Below, piece after piece: positions 34,984 to 42,047 of a stretch of DNA of 64,000 bases. The notes beneath the pieces were generated by a model that had not been told where the DNA came from, searched no databases, and saw only the letters and a list, made by a program, of their open reading frames with translations. The position numbers and the translations under genes were made by a program. Within the stretch, counting starts at the first letter, position 1. Every line of letters begins with the position of its first letter. Origin of the DNA: Candidatus Cohnella colombiensis (GTDB lineage Bacteria; Bacillota; Bacilli; Paenibacillales; Paenibacillaceae); NCBI GenBank assembly GCA_029203125.1, contig CP119317.1, positions 3,968,001 through 4,032,000 of the forward strand, in the 5' to 3' direction.

Positions 34984-35649
34984 ATGGATTTTGAACAAGC
35001 ACATACTCAGTTTATCGAGCACCATATGGCTTATAGGTCAGGTGAGAGGAAAGGGCGACTATTGAGGGGGCATAATTTTGCTGAAAAGCTATTTTTACAA
35101 AATGTGTGGTGGCCGCTGTTTGGAAACTTCGATTATTTGCATCCAGAGTATGAGATCTATGACTGGAATCGAAAGTCTCAATTTCTTGATTTTGCGTTCT
35201 TAACACCTTATGGGCGCTTCGGGTTGGAATGTGATGGCTTTCAAAGCCATGTGACAGACATGGACCGGGAGAAGTTCAGCTATTCGCTAAATCGAGATAC
35301 ATTCTTAACAGGCATGGGCTGGAGGATGATTCATTTCTCATTTGATGATGTGCAGAAGCGCCCTGAGGTATGTCGTATGCTGCTGCAATTGGTCATGGGT
35401 CCCTATATAATACGCAACACTCCTGCTCAATTAGTAACATTTGCAGAAAAGGATTTACTTCACCTTGCGTGGAATTTAGGTCGACCTGTTCGGCCTAAGG
35501 ATGTGGTTGAAAGTATGGGGATCAACTTTCGTACAGCCAAAAACCTACTTCAATCACTAGTAAAAAAAGACTTGCTAAAGCCACGTGTTCGAGGTGCCGC
35601 CGTTCGCTATTACGAACTGAATGACTCTAGCTATAAAACGCTACTCTAG
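34984..35649 (+). CDS. PD-(D/E)XK-like (DUF559/Vsr-type) nuclease with C-terminal winged helix
   Basis: 221 residues from ATG 34984 (GGAGGAG seven nt upstream; TTG 34978 is too close). The N-terminal domain resembles DUF559/Vsr endonucleases: Asp69 in FLDFAFLTP, Glu82 and Asp84 in GLECDGFQSH, then RDTFLTGMGWRMIHFSFDDV, the equivalent of the usual D..R...L...GW.V.R.F segment. Residues about 150-215 look like a winged helix (RPVRPKDVVESMGINFRTAKNLLQSLVKKDLLKP). No methylase, helicase or toxin partner is adjacent. The gene has its own promoter plus attenuator, its own terminator, and is bracketed by palindromic repeat clusters B1 and B2. The role could be DNA repair, genome defence or repeat processing; none is shown. 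Confidence 0.7.
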   Translation: MDFEQAHTQFIEHHMAYRSGERKGRLLRGHNFAEKLFLQNVWWPLFGNFDYLHPEYEIYDWNRKSQFLDFAFLTPYGRFGLECDGFQSHVTDMDREKFSYSLNRDTFLTGMGWRMIHFSFDDVQKRPEVCRMLLQLVMGPYIIRNTPAQLVTFAEKDLLHLAWNLGRPVRPKDVVESMGINFRTAKNLLQSLVKKDLLKPRVRGAAVRYYELNDSSYKTLL

Positions 35650-35650
35650 C

Positions 35651-35690
35651 AGGGTGATCGTGAAGGACATCGAACCGCTCACCCTTTGTT
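35651..35690 (+). terminator. Terminator of nuclease gene
   Basis: AGGGTGA (35651-35657) pairs with TCACCCT (35679-35685), then TTGTT. The loop is long and the U-run short. Confidence 0.5.
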
Positions 35691-35756
35691 ACACTGTTGA
35701 TTATATTGTGTTTATTCTTACAAATATCTGAAGTAAAATGAATTGGAGTGTAGTGT

Positions 35757-36000
35757 CATTAGTTGCAGTCTTTACAACAAAACCACTCTATCTCACCACA
35801 TGCGACTCTATGTTGCAATTCATGCAACGAAACTCTTCGCTCCCAGTTCGTGCGACTCTATGTTGCAGTTGGTACAACGAAAATACTGTTTTTCTCTGTA
35901 AATGGTCATTTAGGTGTAATTTCGTTGTACAGAGTACAATATAACCCCATCTCAATAGGCATTTTATAGGATTGTGTTGTATGAAATGCAATATCGTTTG
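35757..36000 (+). repeat. 50-bp period palindromic repeat cluster B2
   Basis: Three direct copies with cores GTTGCAG.../GTTGCAA.../GTTGCAG... beginning at 35762, 35812 and 35862, exactly 50 bp apart; linkers share TGCGACT before the core. The best palindrome is TTGCA-ATTCA-TGCAA. An inverted copy lies at about 35914-35943 and a further direct one at about 35973-35995. It is the same family as B1 on the other side of the nuclease gene. The 429-bp gap 35650-36078 holds no gene. Confidence 0.85.
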
Positions 36001-36078
36001 AGGTTGCTGTGGTATATGTGTGATGGGGATGGGAAGTAAGTCTCGAAAATAAATATAGTGTTGAGGGGATACAACATA

Positions 36079-36990
36079 ATGTTATCCGATCGTACTCTTA
36101 ATTGGGTTATCGATTCCGTACATCCGGAAGCTATCGTTATCTCGATCAAACAGCTTCAGGGAGGAGTTTCTTCGTTAGTCCACGGTGTATCGCTTCGCGT
36201 AAACGATGAACAAATAAACATCGTACTACGACAGTTCGACAATCCGGAATGGGTACAGCGCCAGCCTGATTTGGTGATTCAAGAAGCGGAAAGCTTGCAC
36301 CGGGCATTTAGAGCTGTCGGTGTGCAGACACCGAGAATGATCGCCTTTGATGAGACTGGGAGCAAGTGTGGAACACCAGCCATACTTATGTCGCGACTAG
36401 ACGGCGAAGTCGTTCTGGAGCCGGTCAATGTTTCCAGATGGCTAGAGGGTATGGCGCAATCTCTCACTCAGATTCATGCCGTGGACATTGAAGAATTCCC
36501 TTGGACGTTTGCTCCTTATAACGACGCATCATCATTAGATACATCGTCTTGGTCGAGGGTGGCTGACAAGTGGAAGATAGCAGCTGATTTCGTTACGAAA
36601 CATCGACCACCGTACACTGAGCGGTTCATCCACCGGGATTTTCATCCGGCTAATGTATTATGGCACGAGGGAAAAGTAAGCGGTGTTGTTGACTGGGTCA
36701 ATGGATGTATCGGACCGGCAGGTATTGATGTCGGCCATTGCCGGGTTAACTTAGCATTGCTCTATCAGATTCAGACTGCTGACCAATTTCTAGCTTTATA
36801 TCGCGATTATGAAGGCGATTCTTTTGTCTACGATCCGTATTGGGACCTCGTCACATTAATCGACTTTGCGTACTGGCCACCTGAAGTCTATAGAGGGTGG
36901 ACGGATTTAGGTATGACCGGATTGACGAATGAGATGATGGCGGAGAGACTAGATAACTACTTAATCAGCCTTCTCGACCGTATTTATTAA
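36079..36990 (+). CDS. Phosphotransferase-family (APH-like) kinase
   Basis: 303 residues from ATG 36079 (GAGGGG ten nt upstream). Aminoglycoside phosphotransferase fold: LQGGVSSLVHGVSL nucleotide loop, Brenner motif FIHRDFHPANVLWHEGK (HxDxxxxN) and the metal-binding VVDWVNGCIGPAGIDVGH. These enzymes phosphorylate small molecules such as aminoglycosides, macrolides, choline or homoserine. Nothing here identifies the substrate, so it should not be read as a resistance gene on this evidence alone. Its 3' end overlaps the convergent CPBP gene by 26 bp. A palindromic TGTTG...CAACA related to the B repeats covers its ribosome site. Confidence 0.87.
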   Translation: MLSDRTLNWVIDSVHPEAIVISIKQLQGGVSSLVHGVSLRVNDEQINIVLRQFDNPEWVQRQPDLVIQEAESLHRAFRAVGVQTPRMIAFDETGSKCGTPAILMSRLDGEVVLEPVNVSRWLEGMAQSLTQIHAVDIEEFPWTFAPYNDASSLDTSSWSRVADKWKIAADFVTKHRPPYTERFIHRDFHPANVLWHEGKVSGVVDWVNGCIGPAGIDVGHCRVNLALLYQIQTADQFLALYRDYEGDSFVYDPYWDLVTLIDFAYWPPEVYRGWTDLGMTGLTNEMMAERLDNYLISLLDRIY

Positions 36991-37777
36991 GGGTTACTCG
37001 TCTAGAGATCAAAGTTGCCGCCATATATACAGCAGTCACCACGATCATAAGAACAAGAACCACATCGTTTAAGCTTCCAATCCAGTCGAAGGCAGAAGTC
37101 TTTACCAATGTGAAGAATACGACATTAAATGTGCAACCAATTAGAATGACAGACCAGATAGAGTTCGTTCGGATGTAAGTATAGCCATACAAGAAACCAA
37201 GTCCCACGCCGATCAGTTGCATTGCAGGACCGCCCGGTTGAAGTATAGCCATAATGATGGATACGATAAGGACGGCCCACAATGTAGGGATGCCCCGACG
37301 GACCTCATTAAATAGGATGCCTATAAAGAGTATGAGCTCCAAAGCGGTATTAATGACTGCTGAGGCAATGAGATAGTACACTGCTACATCTGCATATTGT
37401 TCGGTGAAATGCGATAGATCTGTCACGCCATGATGAAGAAGGAGCTTCATCATAGCGGTATAGAAGAGAGCAAAGGCAACGCCAACTAACATGAGTTGGG
37501 CTGTCCTCGACCAAGCAAGCGTTGTGAATTGTTGCATACCGATAAATCCACCGGAAGGCGCGTTTGCTCGAATACGATATTTGATCGTGTAAGCGACCCA
37601 GGATAATCCGATGGCGAGAATCAGGACGATGAACACTTGTGCGGGCAACTGCTCCCCGTTACCGAAAGTCCCCCAAGCTAGCAGGGCATTGACTACCGTG
37701 TTATACAACAAGATAGCGATTACAATCATCGTTACGTAAAGAAGTGTGTTCCCAAGCATGCTAGCATATCGTTTCAT
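36965..37777 (-). CDS. Degenerate CPBP (ABI)-family membrane protein
   Basis: 270 residues, about eight membrane segments, from ATG 37777 (GGGGA seven nt upstream). It aligns with CPBP intramembrane proteases through ELILFIGILFNEVRRGIP and GLGFLYGYTYIRTNSIWSVILIG. The active-site residues are mostly gone: motif 1 EExxxR reads ELILFI, motif 2 FxxxH reads MAILQ, and the motif 3 His is absent (LIGCTFN). It is therefore probably not a protease but a pseudoenzyme; family members also act in bacteriocin immunity. Its stop lies inside the phosphotransferase gene. Confidence 0.75.
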   Translation of the reverse strand: MKRYASMLGNTLLYVTMIVIAILLYNTVVNALLAWGTFGNGEQLPAQVFIVLILAIGLSWVAYTIKYRIRANAPSGGFIGMQQFTTLAWSRTAQLMLVGVAFALFYTAMMKLLLHHGVTDLSHFTEQYADVAVYYLIASAVINTALELILFIGILFNEVRRGIPTLWAVLIVSIIMAILQPGGPAMQLIGVGLGFLYGYTYIRTNSIWSVILIGCTFNVVFFTLVKTSAFDWIGSLNDVVLVLMIVVTAVYMAATLISRRVTLNKYGREG

Positions 37778-37900
37778 TGGACAGTCCCCTTTCTGCAAAT
37801 TCCCTCTAAAGAGCTATGCACAAGAAAACGTAATTATGCCGTCCACCAGGATAAAGAGTTGATGTATAATTATTTTGATATAAGAAGTAGGGGTGGAAAA

Positions 37901-38668
37901 GTGAACTTTGTATTCGATTTGGACGGCACGATTTGTTTTAAAGGAAAGAGGGTTACAGATAAAATAATAAGATCCTTGGAAAGCCTACAGCGGAAGGGAC
38001 ACCGAGTTATTTTCGCATCTGCTAGGCCCATTCGTGATATGCTGCCGGTTCTACACCCGTGTGTACATAACTATACAATGATTGGCGGTAATGGCTCGCT
38101 CATTTCCCAAAACGGTCAGTTAATTCATTCTACTGCTTTTACGGACGACCAAACGAGTGCTATTAAATCGCTTCTTTCGGAATATGAAGCCACCTATCTC
38201 ATAGACGGTGAATGGGACTATTCTTACACGGGGTCCCCAGACCATCCTATCCTTAATAATGTTGATCCTGCAAAGCTAGCCAAGAGGGTTCCTTTAAATG
38301 CCCATCAGTCTATCGTTAAAGTGTTGATTCTAACGGCTACTCATGTGGAGGAGCTGGCGGAGAGGATGTCTAAGCTTGAAGTGGTGATGCATAGGCACAA
38401 GCACGAAAATGTCCTTGATATTAGTCCGAATAACATTGATAAGTGGGAAGCATTGAGCAGATTAGGTATTGAAAAAGGCAACTATGTTGCGTTTGGGAAT
38501 GATGCAAACGACATATCCATGTTTGTGAATGCGGCACATTCAGTAATGATCGGACATCATGATGAGCTCGCGAAGTATGCCACGGAGTCTATTGCCTTGG
38601 AAGACAACATCGAGGATAAGATCATAGCAAAGATAGACCATCTATGTGAGAAGTATGCTCGTAGTTGA
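37901..38668 (+). CDS. HAD-superfamily (Cof-type) phosphatase
   Basis: 255 residues from GTG 37901 (GGGGTGG five nt upstream), which places motif I (FVFDLDGTI) at the very N-terminus as usual; an upstream TTG at 37859 adds 14 residues. Motif II is VIFASARP, the Lys of motif III is in NNIDKWEALSRLGIEKG, and motif IV is AFGNDANDISMF. The C2 cap and overall length fit the Cof/YwpJ/SupH group, which dephosphorylate sugar phosphates, nucleotides or cofactors such as FMN and PLP. Context does not give the substrate. Confidence 0.92.
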   Translation: MNFVFDLDGTICFKGKRVTDKIIRSLESLQRKGHRVIFASARPIRDMLPVLHPCVHNYTMIGGNGSLISQNGQLIHSTAFTDDQTSAIKSLLSEYEATYLIDGEWDYSYTGSPDHPILNNVDPAKLAKRVPLNAHQSIVKVLILTATHVEELAERMSKLEVVMHRHKHENVLDISPNNIDKWEALSRLGIEKGNYVAFGNDANDISMFVNAAHSVMIGHHDELAKYATESIALEDNIEDKIIAKIDHLCEKYARS

Positions 38669-38783
38669 TAATAGATGCTTCCGCTATATTAATGGGTTTG
38701 CTCCTTAAATAAGGATTCAGAACAACAAGGATGTGCTACATAGATAGGCGAGGGAAGTTAAAAAAAAGGAGCTGATAAGCACG

Positions 38784-39314
38784 ATGGAGGAAGTATTCAA
38801 GTACAAACAACCAGATTCAACACTTAACGAGAAGGTACTCAGCAATGTCATCACGAAAGATTCTTTTACGCTAGTTGGTTATCGTATAGCTGTGCCCTTT
38901 TCTGAATTGGGTAAAAATGTGCGTGGCAGTGTTAGTCAAATTTACGGTCGTCTTGAATTACTAACAAAGCGTTTAAACAAAGACATCATCTGTTTAATAC
39001 CTCCACAGACACTTGACCCGCAGTTGCCTGTATTATTTGTTGGCATTGAAATGGCGGGACAATTTAATGTTCCTGAGGGGATGGAAGCATTAGTAGTTCC
39101 AGGGCAGAAATATGTCATTGCAACCTTTAAAGGAACGTTGGATCAATACGGTCAATTTCAACAAAGCATCCCAGATGCCATAACGGGGGCAGGTTTAGAG
39201 CCAGTAGATATGTGGCAGGGGTATACCTATGAGGTATATCCGGAATCAGCTTACAATTGGTCAGACGATGGCGCTATTCAGGAAATAAGGTTACATTGGA
39301 CAATTAAGGAATAG
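38784..39314 (+). CDS. GyrI-like small-molecule-binding protein
   Basis: 176 residues from ATG 38784 (AAAGGAGC about 12 nt upstream). It fits the GyrI-like/effector-binding fold (KDSFTLVGYRIAVPFSE, FVGIEMAGQFNVPEGMEALVVPGQKYVIATFKGT, then YTYEVYPESAYNWSDDG). Stand-alone members bind or hydrolyse small lipophilic molecules; those fused to AraC or MerR domains sense drugs. There is no DNA-binding domain here. The gene ends in a terminator related to that at 32.9 kb. Confidence 0.82.
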   Translation: MEEVFKYKQPDSTLNEKVLSNVITKDSFTLVGYRIAVPFSELGKNVRGSVSQIYGRLELLTKRLNKDIICLIPPQTLDPQLPVLFVGIEMAGQFNVPEGMEALVVPGQKYVIATFKGTLDQYGQFQQSIPDAITGAGLEPVDMWQGYTYEVYPESAYNWSDDGAIQEIRLHWTIKE

Positions 39315-39322
39315 GCTTTTCA

Positions 39323-39366
39323 ATACAGAGCAAGGCGACAATGTTGCCAATGCTCTGTATTTATTA
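39323..39366 (+). terminator. Terminator hairpin (copy 2 of a repeated 38-mer)
   Basis: ATACAGAGCA (39323-39332) pairs perfectly with TGCTCTGTAT (39351-39360), followed by TTATT. It matches 32949-32986 at 31 of 38 positions. Confidence 0.8.
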
Positions 39367-39408
39367 ATACACCGAAGCGAATCCCTACAAGATGATTTTA
39401 GCCTAGCG

Positions 39409-39630
39409 TTATTTAGGTTGATCATCCCAGAAGAATACTTCCTCCAAAGGGATGTTGAAGGCGCGCGCGATACGAAATGCCAATTCCAAAGAAGGGGAGT
39501 AGTTCCCCTTTTCGATGCTGACAATAGTTTGCCTGGTCACGCCAGCTAAATCAGCCAATTGCTGCTGAGTCATTTCATTGTGGTTGAATCGTAATCTCCG
39601 AACGTGGTTGCCAATTAAATTTTTACTCAT
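39409..39630 (-). CDS. Small Cro/CI-type (XRE) regulator
   Basis: 73 residues from ATG 39630 (AAGGAG six nt upstream). A single HTH_3 domain (MTQQQLADLAGVTRQTIVSIEKGNY, SLELAFRIARAFNIPLEEVFFW) of the YozG/YgzD type. It is encoded 10 bp after the membrane protein gene, and such pairs are usually co-transcribed and self-regulated. The conserved promoter at 40141-40181, with a near copy at 18111, is its most likely target. Confidence 0.92.
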   Translation of the reverse strand: MSKNLIGNHVRRLRFNHNEMTQQQLADLAGVTRQTIVSIEKGNYSPSLELAFRIARAFNIPLEEVFFWDDQPK

Positions 39631-39640
39631 TTTAGACTCC

Positions 39641-40087
39641 TTAGACTCCTCTGCGGTAATACATAAGCTGCGAAATATAACCGGTAACCTCTGCTGTAAA
39701 TCCTGAAATAAGAAGGATCAAGAACATCACATTAATCGGTTTATCAATGACAAGTGAGCCCATCGCTAGTACGAACCCGAGCCCAAACATAAAATATGAA
39801 TTTCTGTGGGACTTCAATTCGATTAACTTGTCTAGTTCATCGGAAAATGAGGGTTCTTTTTCGTTTGTCGCAATTTTATGGATGATCGAGAAAGCAATTG
39901 AAATTATTATTTTCGCAACAATCGTCACAGGAAGCAAGATCAAAATAAATGAACCCCAGAAGCTGATTGTGTCTTCCAGACTAGTATTCCCATTAGGGAA
40001 CTTTTGTAAATTGTACAAGCAATAGCTTCCGAAGATGAGAAGGGTGCTGATTAAAGACACGATATTCCTTTTTTCTTGAAAAGACAT
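39641..40087 (-). CDS. Small membrane protein paired with XRE regulator
   Basis: 148 residues from ATG 40087 (AGGAGGAG six nt upstream). Four membrane segments: two before and two after a charged cytoplasmic loop (IATNEKEPSFSDELDKLIELKSHRNSY). This layout is that of bacillar membrane proteins co-transcribed with small XRE regulators; function unknown, perhaps modulating the regulator. Its promoter is the second copy of the 41-bp shared motif. Confidence 0.82.
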   Translation of the reverse strand: MSFQEKRNIVSLISTLLIFGSYCLYNLQKFPNGNTSLEDTISFWGSFILILLPVTIVAKIIISIAFSIIHKIATNEKEPSFSDELDKLIELKSHRNSYFMFGLGFVLAMGSLVIDKPINVMFLILLISGFTAEVTGYISQLMYYRRGV

Positions 40088-40140
40088 GCATAACTCCTCC
40101 TATAAAATTAACTATTCAATAAGTAAGGTATTGTGTTAAT

Positions 40141-40181
40141 AATGTAATGTATAACATTCATTATGTCAAGTTTATTTTACA
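40141..40181 (-). promoter_or_regulatory. Conserved promoter/operator of membrane protein-XRE operon (copy 2 of 2)
   Basis: On the minus strand: TGTAAAATAAAC, -35 TTGACA (40164-40169), 17-bp spacer, -10 TACATT (40141-40146), 54 bp before the ATG. 35 of 41 bases match 18111-18151. Confidence 0.7.
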
Positions 40182-40279
40182 TTCATGTAATAGAAAAGAG
40201 GGCACCTTTAGGGTTACCCTCAAAATGAGTCACTACAATATCAATCGATTGCCTTAAATATTCTAATTGCACTCTAAGG

Positions 40280-41065
40280 TTAAGCGGCATTTACCTCTTT
40301 TTCATCGTCCTTACGACCGGACAGAAACCAACCGCTTACTGCAATAAGGATAAGCACAACATAGAATGTCAGCTTCCATCCTGTTGATTCAGCGAAATCA
40401 TGGGGTATAACGTCTAGTGATGGATGTGCCAGCGTATGAACAGATAGCTTGATTCCAACCCAACCGACGATGACGAATGCTGCGATTTCGAGCGAAGGTC
40501 TGCTGTGAAGCAGCTTAACGAACATATTTGCAGCAAAACGCATGATCAGAAGACCGATAAAGCCACCAAGGAAAATAACGATAAATTGCCCGCCGTCCAT
40601 ACCGCCGATTTTAGGCAAATTCGTTGTTGGCAATGCTACAGCTAAAGCAACTGCAGCCAAGATGGAGTCAATCGCGAATGCGATATCTGCGACTTCAACT
40701 TTAAGTACGGTGACCCAAAATCCACTTTTTTTCTTAGCAGACTCTGATTTCTTTTCCGCATCGCGCTCGCCCTTCTTGACGATGACTTTTCGGAAAATAT
40801 GATTCGATGCAATAAATAAAAGATAGATCGCCCCAATTGCTTGAACTTGCCAAACATCGACCAAGTACGAAATCGCGAACAATGAAGCGAAGCGAAAGAC
40901 AAAGGCGCCGGCAAGACCATAGAACAAAGCTTTCTTGCGCTCACTCTCCGGTAAGTGCTTAACCATAATCGCCAATACAAGGGCGTTGTCAGCGGCTAAC
41001 AATCCTTCAAGGGCAATGAGTACCAGCAGTACCCAGGCGTATTCCATCAACAATTCAAATCCCAT
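40280..41065 (-). CDS. TerC-family membrane protein
   Basis: 261 residues, seven to eight membrane segments, from ATG 41065 (GGGGGGAG upstream). TerC signatures: LEGLLAADNALVLAIMVKHLP with the paired acidic residues of TM1, and VEVADIAFAIDSILAAVALA in the second half. A basic cytoplasmic loop (KKGERDAEKKSESAKKKSG) separates the halves. Family members export manganese or help metalate exoenzymes in bacilli. The leader was checked for a yybP-ykoY manganese riboswitch; only the ribosome site is similar. Confidence 0.93.
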   Translation of the reverse strand: MGFELLMEYAWVLLVLIALEGLLAADNALVLAIMVKHLPESERKKALFYGLAGAFVFRFASLFAISYLVDVWQVQAIGAIYLLFIASNHIFRKVIVKKGERDAEKKSESAKKKSGFWVTVLKVEVADIAFAIDSILAAVALAVALPTTNLPKIGGMDGGQFIVIFLGGFIGLLIMRFAANMFVKLLHSRPSLEIAAFVIVGWVGIKLSVHTLAHPSLDVIPHDFAESTGWKLTFYVVLILIAVSGWFLSGRKDDEKEVNAA

Positions 41066-41199
41066 TTATAGTTACTCCCCCCTGGAGTTTGTGTATAGTA
41101 AGTATCCCATAACGAAAAGCATATTATGAACAAATAATACGTTTGCCTTATCTCTCGGTTTCATATTCTATCTCTTGATTCTAAGAGTAGACCAACGCG

Positions 41200-41250
41200 T
41201 TGACATGACACGCAATGGTGTTATAATAATCGTAACACCTATAGGTGTTA
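41200..41250 (+). promoter_or_regulatory. Consensus promoter with ArsR-type operator
   Basis: -35 TTGACA (41200-41205), 16-bp spacer, -10 TATAAT (41222-41227). Directly after comes the perfect 18-bp palindrome TAACACCTATAGGTGTTA (41233-41250), placed over the start site. GGTGTTATAAT occurs at 41218 and again at 41244, so a second half-site overlaps the -10. A fitting site for the ArsR-type repressor encoded in this operon. Confidence 0.8.
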
Positions 41251-41272
41251 TAATATACGCGGAGGCATATCG

Positions 41273-41695
41273 ATGCAAACTAATGAACCCCTTCAGGAAA
41301 TCCGTCAAACGATTATTTTAAACGCACCTATTGAAAAAGTATGGAAAGCTGTTTCAACAGCAGAAGGCATGGCAGCTTGGTGGATGCCGAGCACCTTCGA
41401 ACCGATAATTGGACATGAATTCATTCTTCATGCAGGTCCATATGGCGACTCGCCTTGTAAAGTAACAGAGCTTGATCCTCCGAATAAAGTTGGCTTTAAT
41501 TGGGGCAAGGATTGGCAGCTTACTTTCGAGCTGAAAGATTTAGGCGGGAAAACCGAGTTCACCTTGATTCATTCGGGATGGGATGCAGACAAGGTTACCG
41601 AGTTTGGTCAGTCGCATCAAGCAGTTCGTGGCTTCATGAATGGTGGGTGGGAAAAAATTGTCCAAGAGAAGCTCCCTTCAGTTGTTGAAGCATAA
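41273..41695 (+). CDS. SRPBCC/AHSA1-family protein
   Basis: 140 residues from ATG 41273 (GGAGG upstream). Activator-of-Hsp90-homologue-1-like START fold: IRQTIILNAPIEKVWKAVSTAEGMAAWWMPSTFEP, KVTELDPPNKVGFNW, the central FTLIHSGWD and the final GGWEKIVQEKL. The fold holds a hydrophobic ligand; no enzyme activity is assigned. It is the first gene of an operon with an ArsR-type repressor, a common Firmicute pairing in which the SRPBCC protein probably handles the repressor's ligand. Confidence 0.9.
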   Translation: MQTNEPLQEIRQTIILNAPIEKVWKAVSTAEGMAAWWMPSTFEPIIGHEFILHAGPYGDSPCKVTELDPPNKVGFNWGKDWQLTFELKDLGGKTEFTLIHSGWDADKVTEFGQSHQAVRGFMNGGWEKIVQEKLPSVVEA

Positions 41696-41702
41696 TACAG
41701 AG

Positions 41703-42008
41703 ATGGATGTATTTCAGGCGATTGCGGACCCGACTCGTCGCAAACTAGTCCAAATGCTTGCGGAAAAGGAAATGCCGATTACAGCTATGACGAAAAGCTT
41801 TGAGCTGAGTCGGACTGCGGTCAACAAACACCTTAATGTTCTGTTCGATGCGGGGCTAGTCGACAGACAGAAGGTAGGAAGAGAAACACGTTACAGGTTT
41901 CGTCCTGAACCGCTTAGCGAGCTGAAACAATGGCTGGCATTCTTCGAGCGCTACTGGGACAACAAGCTATCAGCACTTCAACATTATGTAGAATCGGATA
42001 ACGATTAG
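41703..42008 (+). CDS. ArsR-family repressor
   Basis: 101 residues from ATG 41703, 7 bp after the SRPBCC stop; the frame is open further upstream but MDVFQAIADPTRRKLVQML is the classic ArsR start. Winged helix (ITAMTKSFELSRTAVNKHLNVLFDAGLVDRQKVGRETRYR). No Cys metal site (ELCVCDL type) is present, so it senses something other than a thiophilic metal. It probably represses its own operon at the 18-bp palindrome 41233-41250. Confidence 0.92.
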   Translation: MDVFQAIADPTRRKLVQMLAEKEMPITAMTKSFELSRTAVNKHLNVLFDAGLVDRQKVGRETRYRFRPEPLSELKQWLAFFERYWDNKLSALQHYVESDND

Positions 42009-42047
42009 TAATGAGGAATCGTGTAGAGGTGAAGGCAAATATCGATT

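Noticed and set aside
34593..36000. CRISPR array (25-bp repeats with 25-bp spacers)
   Set aside because: Copies occur in both orientations, vary in sequence, are themselves palindromic, linkers are partly similar, and no cas gene is nearby.
36079..36990. Aminoglycoside resistance gene
   Set aside because: The fold is APH-like but the family is broad and neither sequence nor context identifies a drug substrate.
41066..41199. yybP-ykoY manganese riboswitch before the TerC gene
   Set aside because: Only the GGGGAGTA-like ribosome site is similar; the paired stems and second conserved loop are missing.
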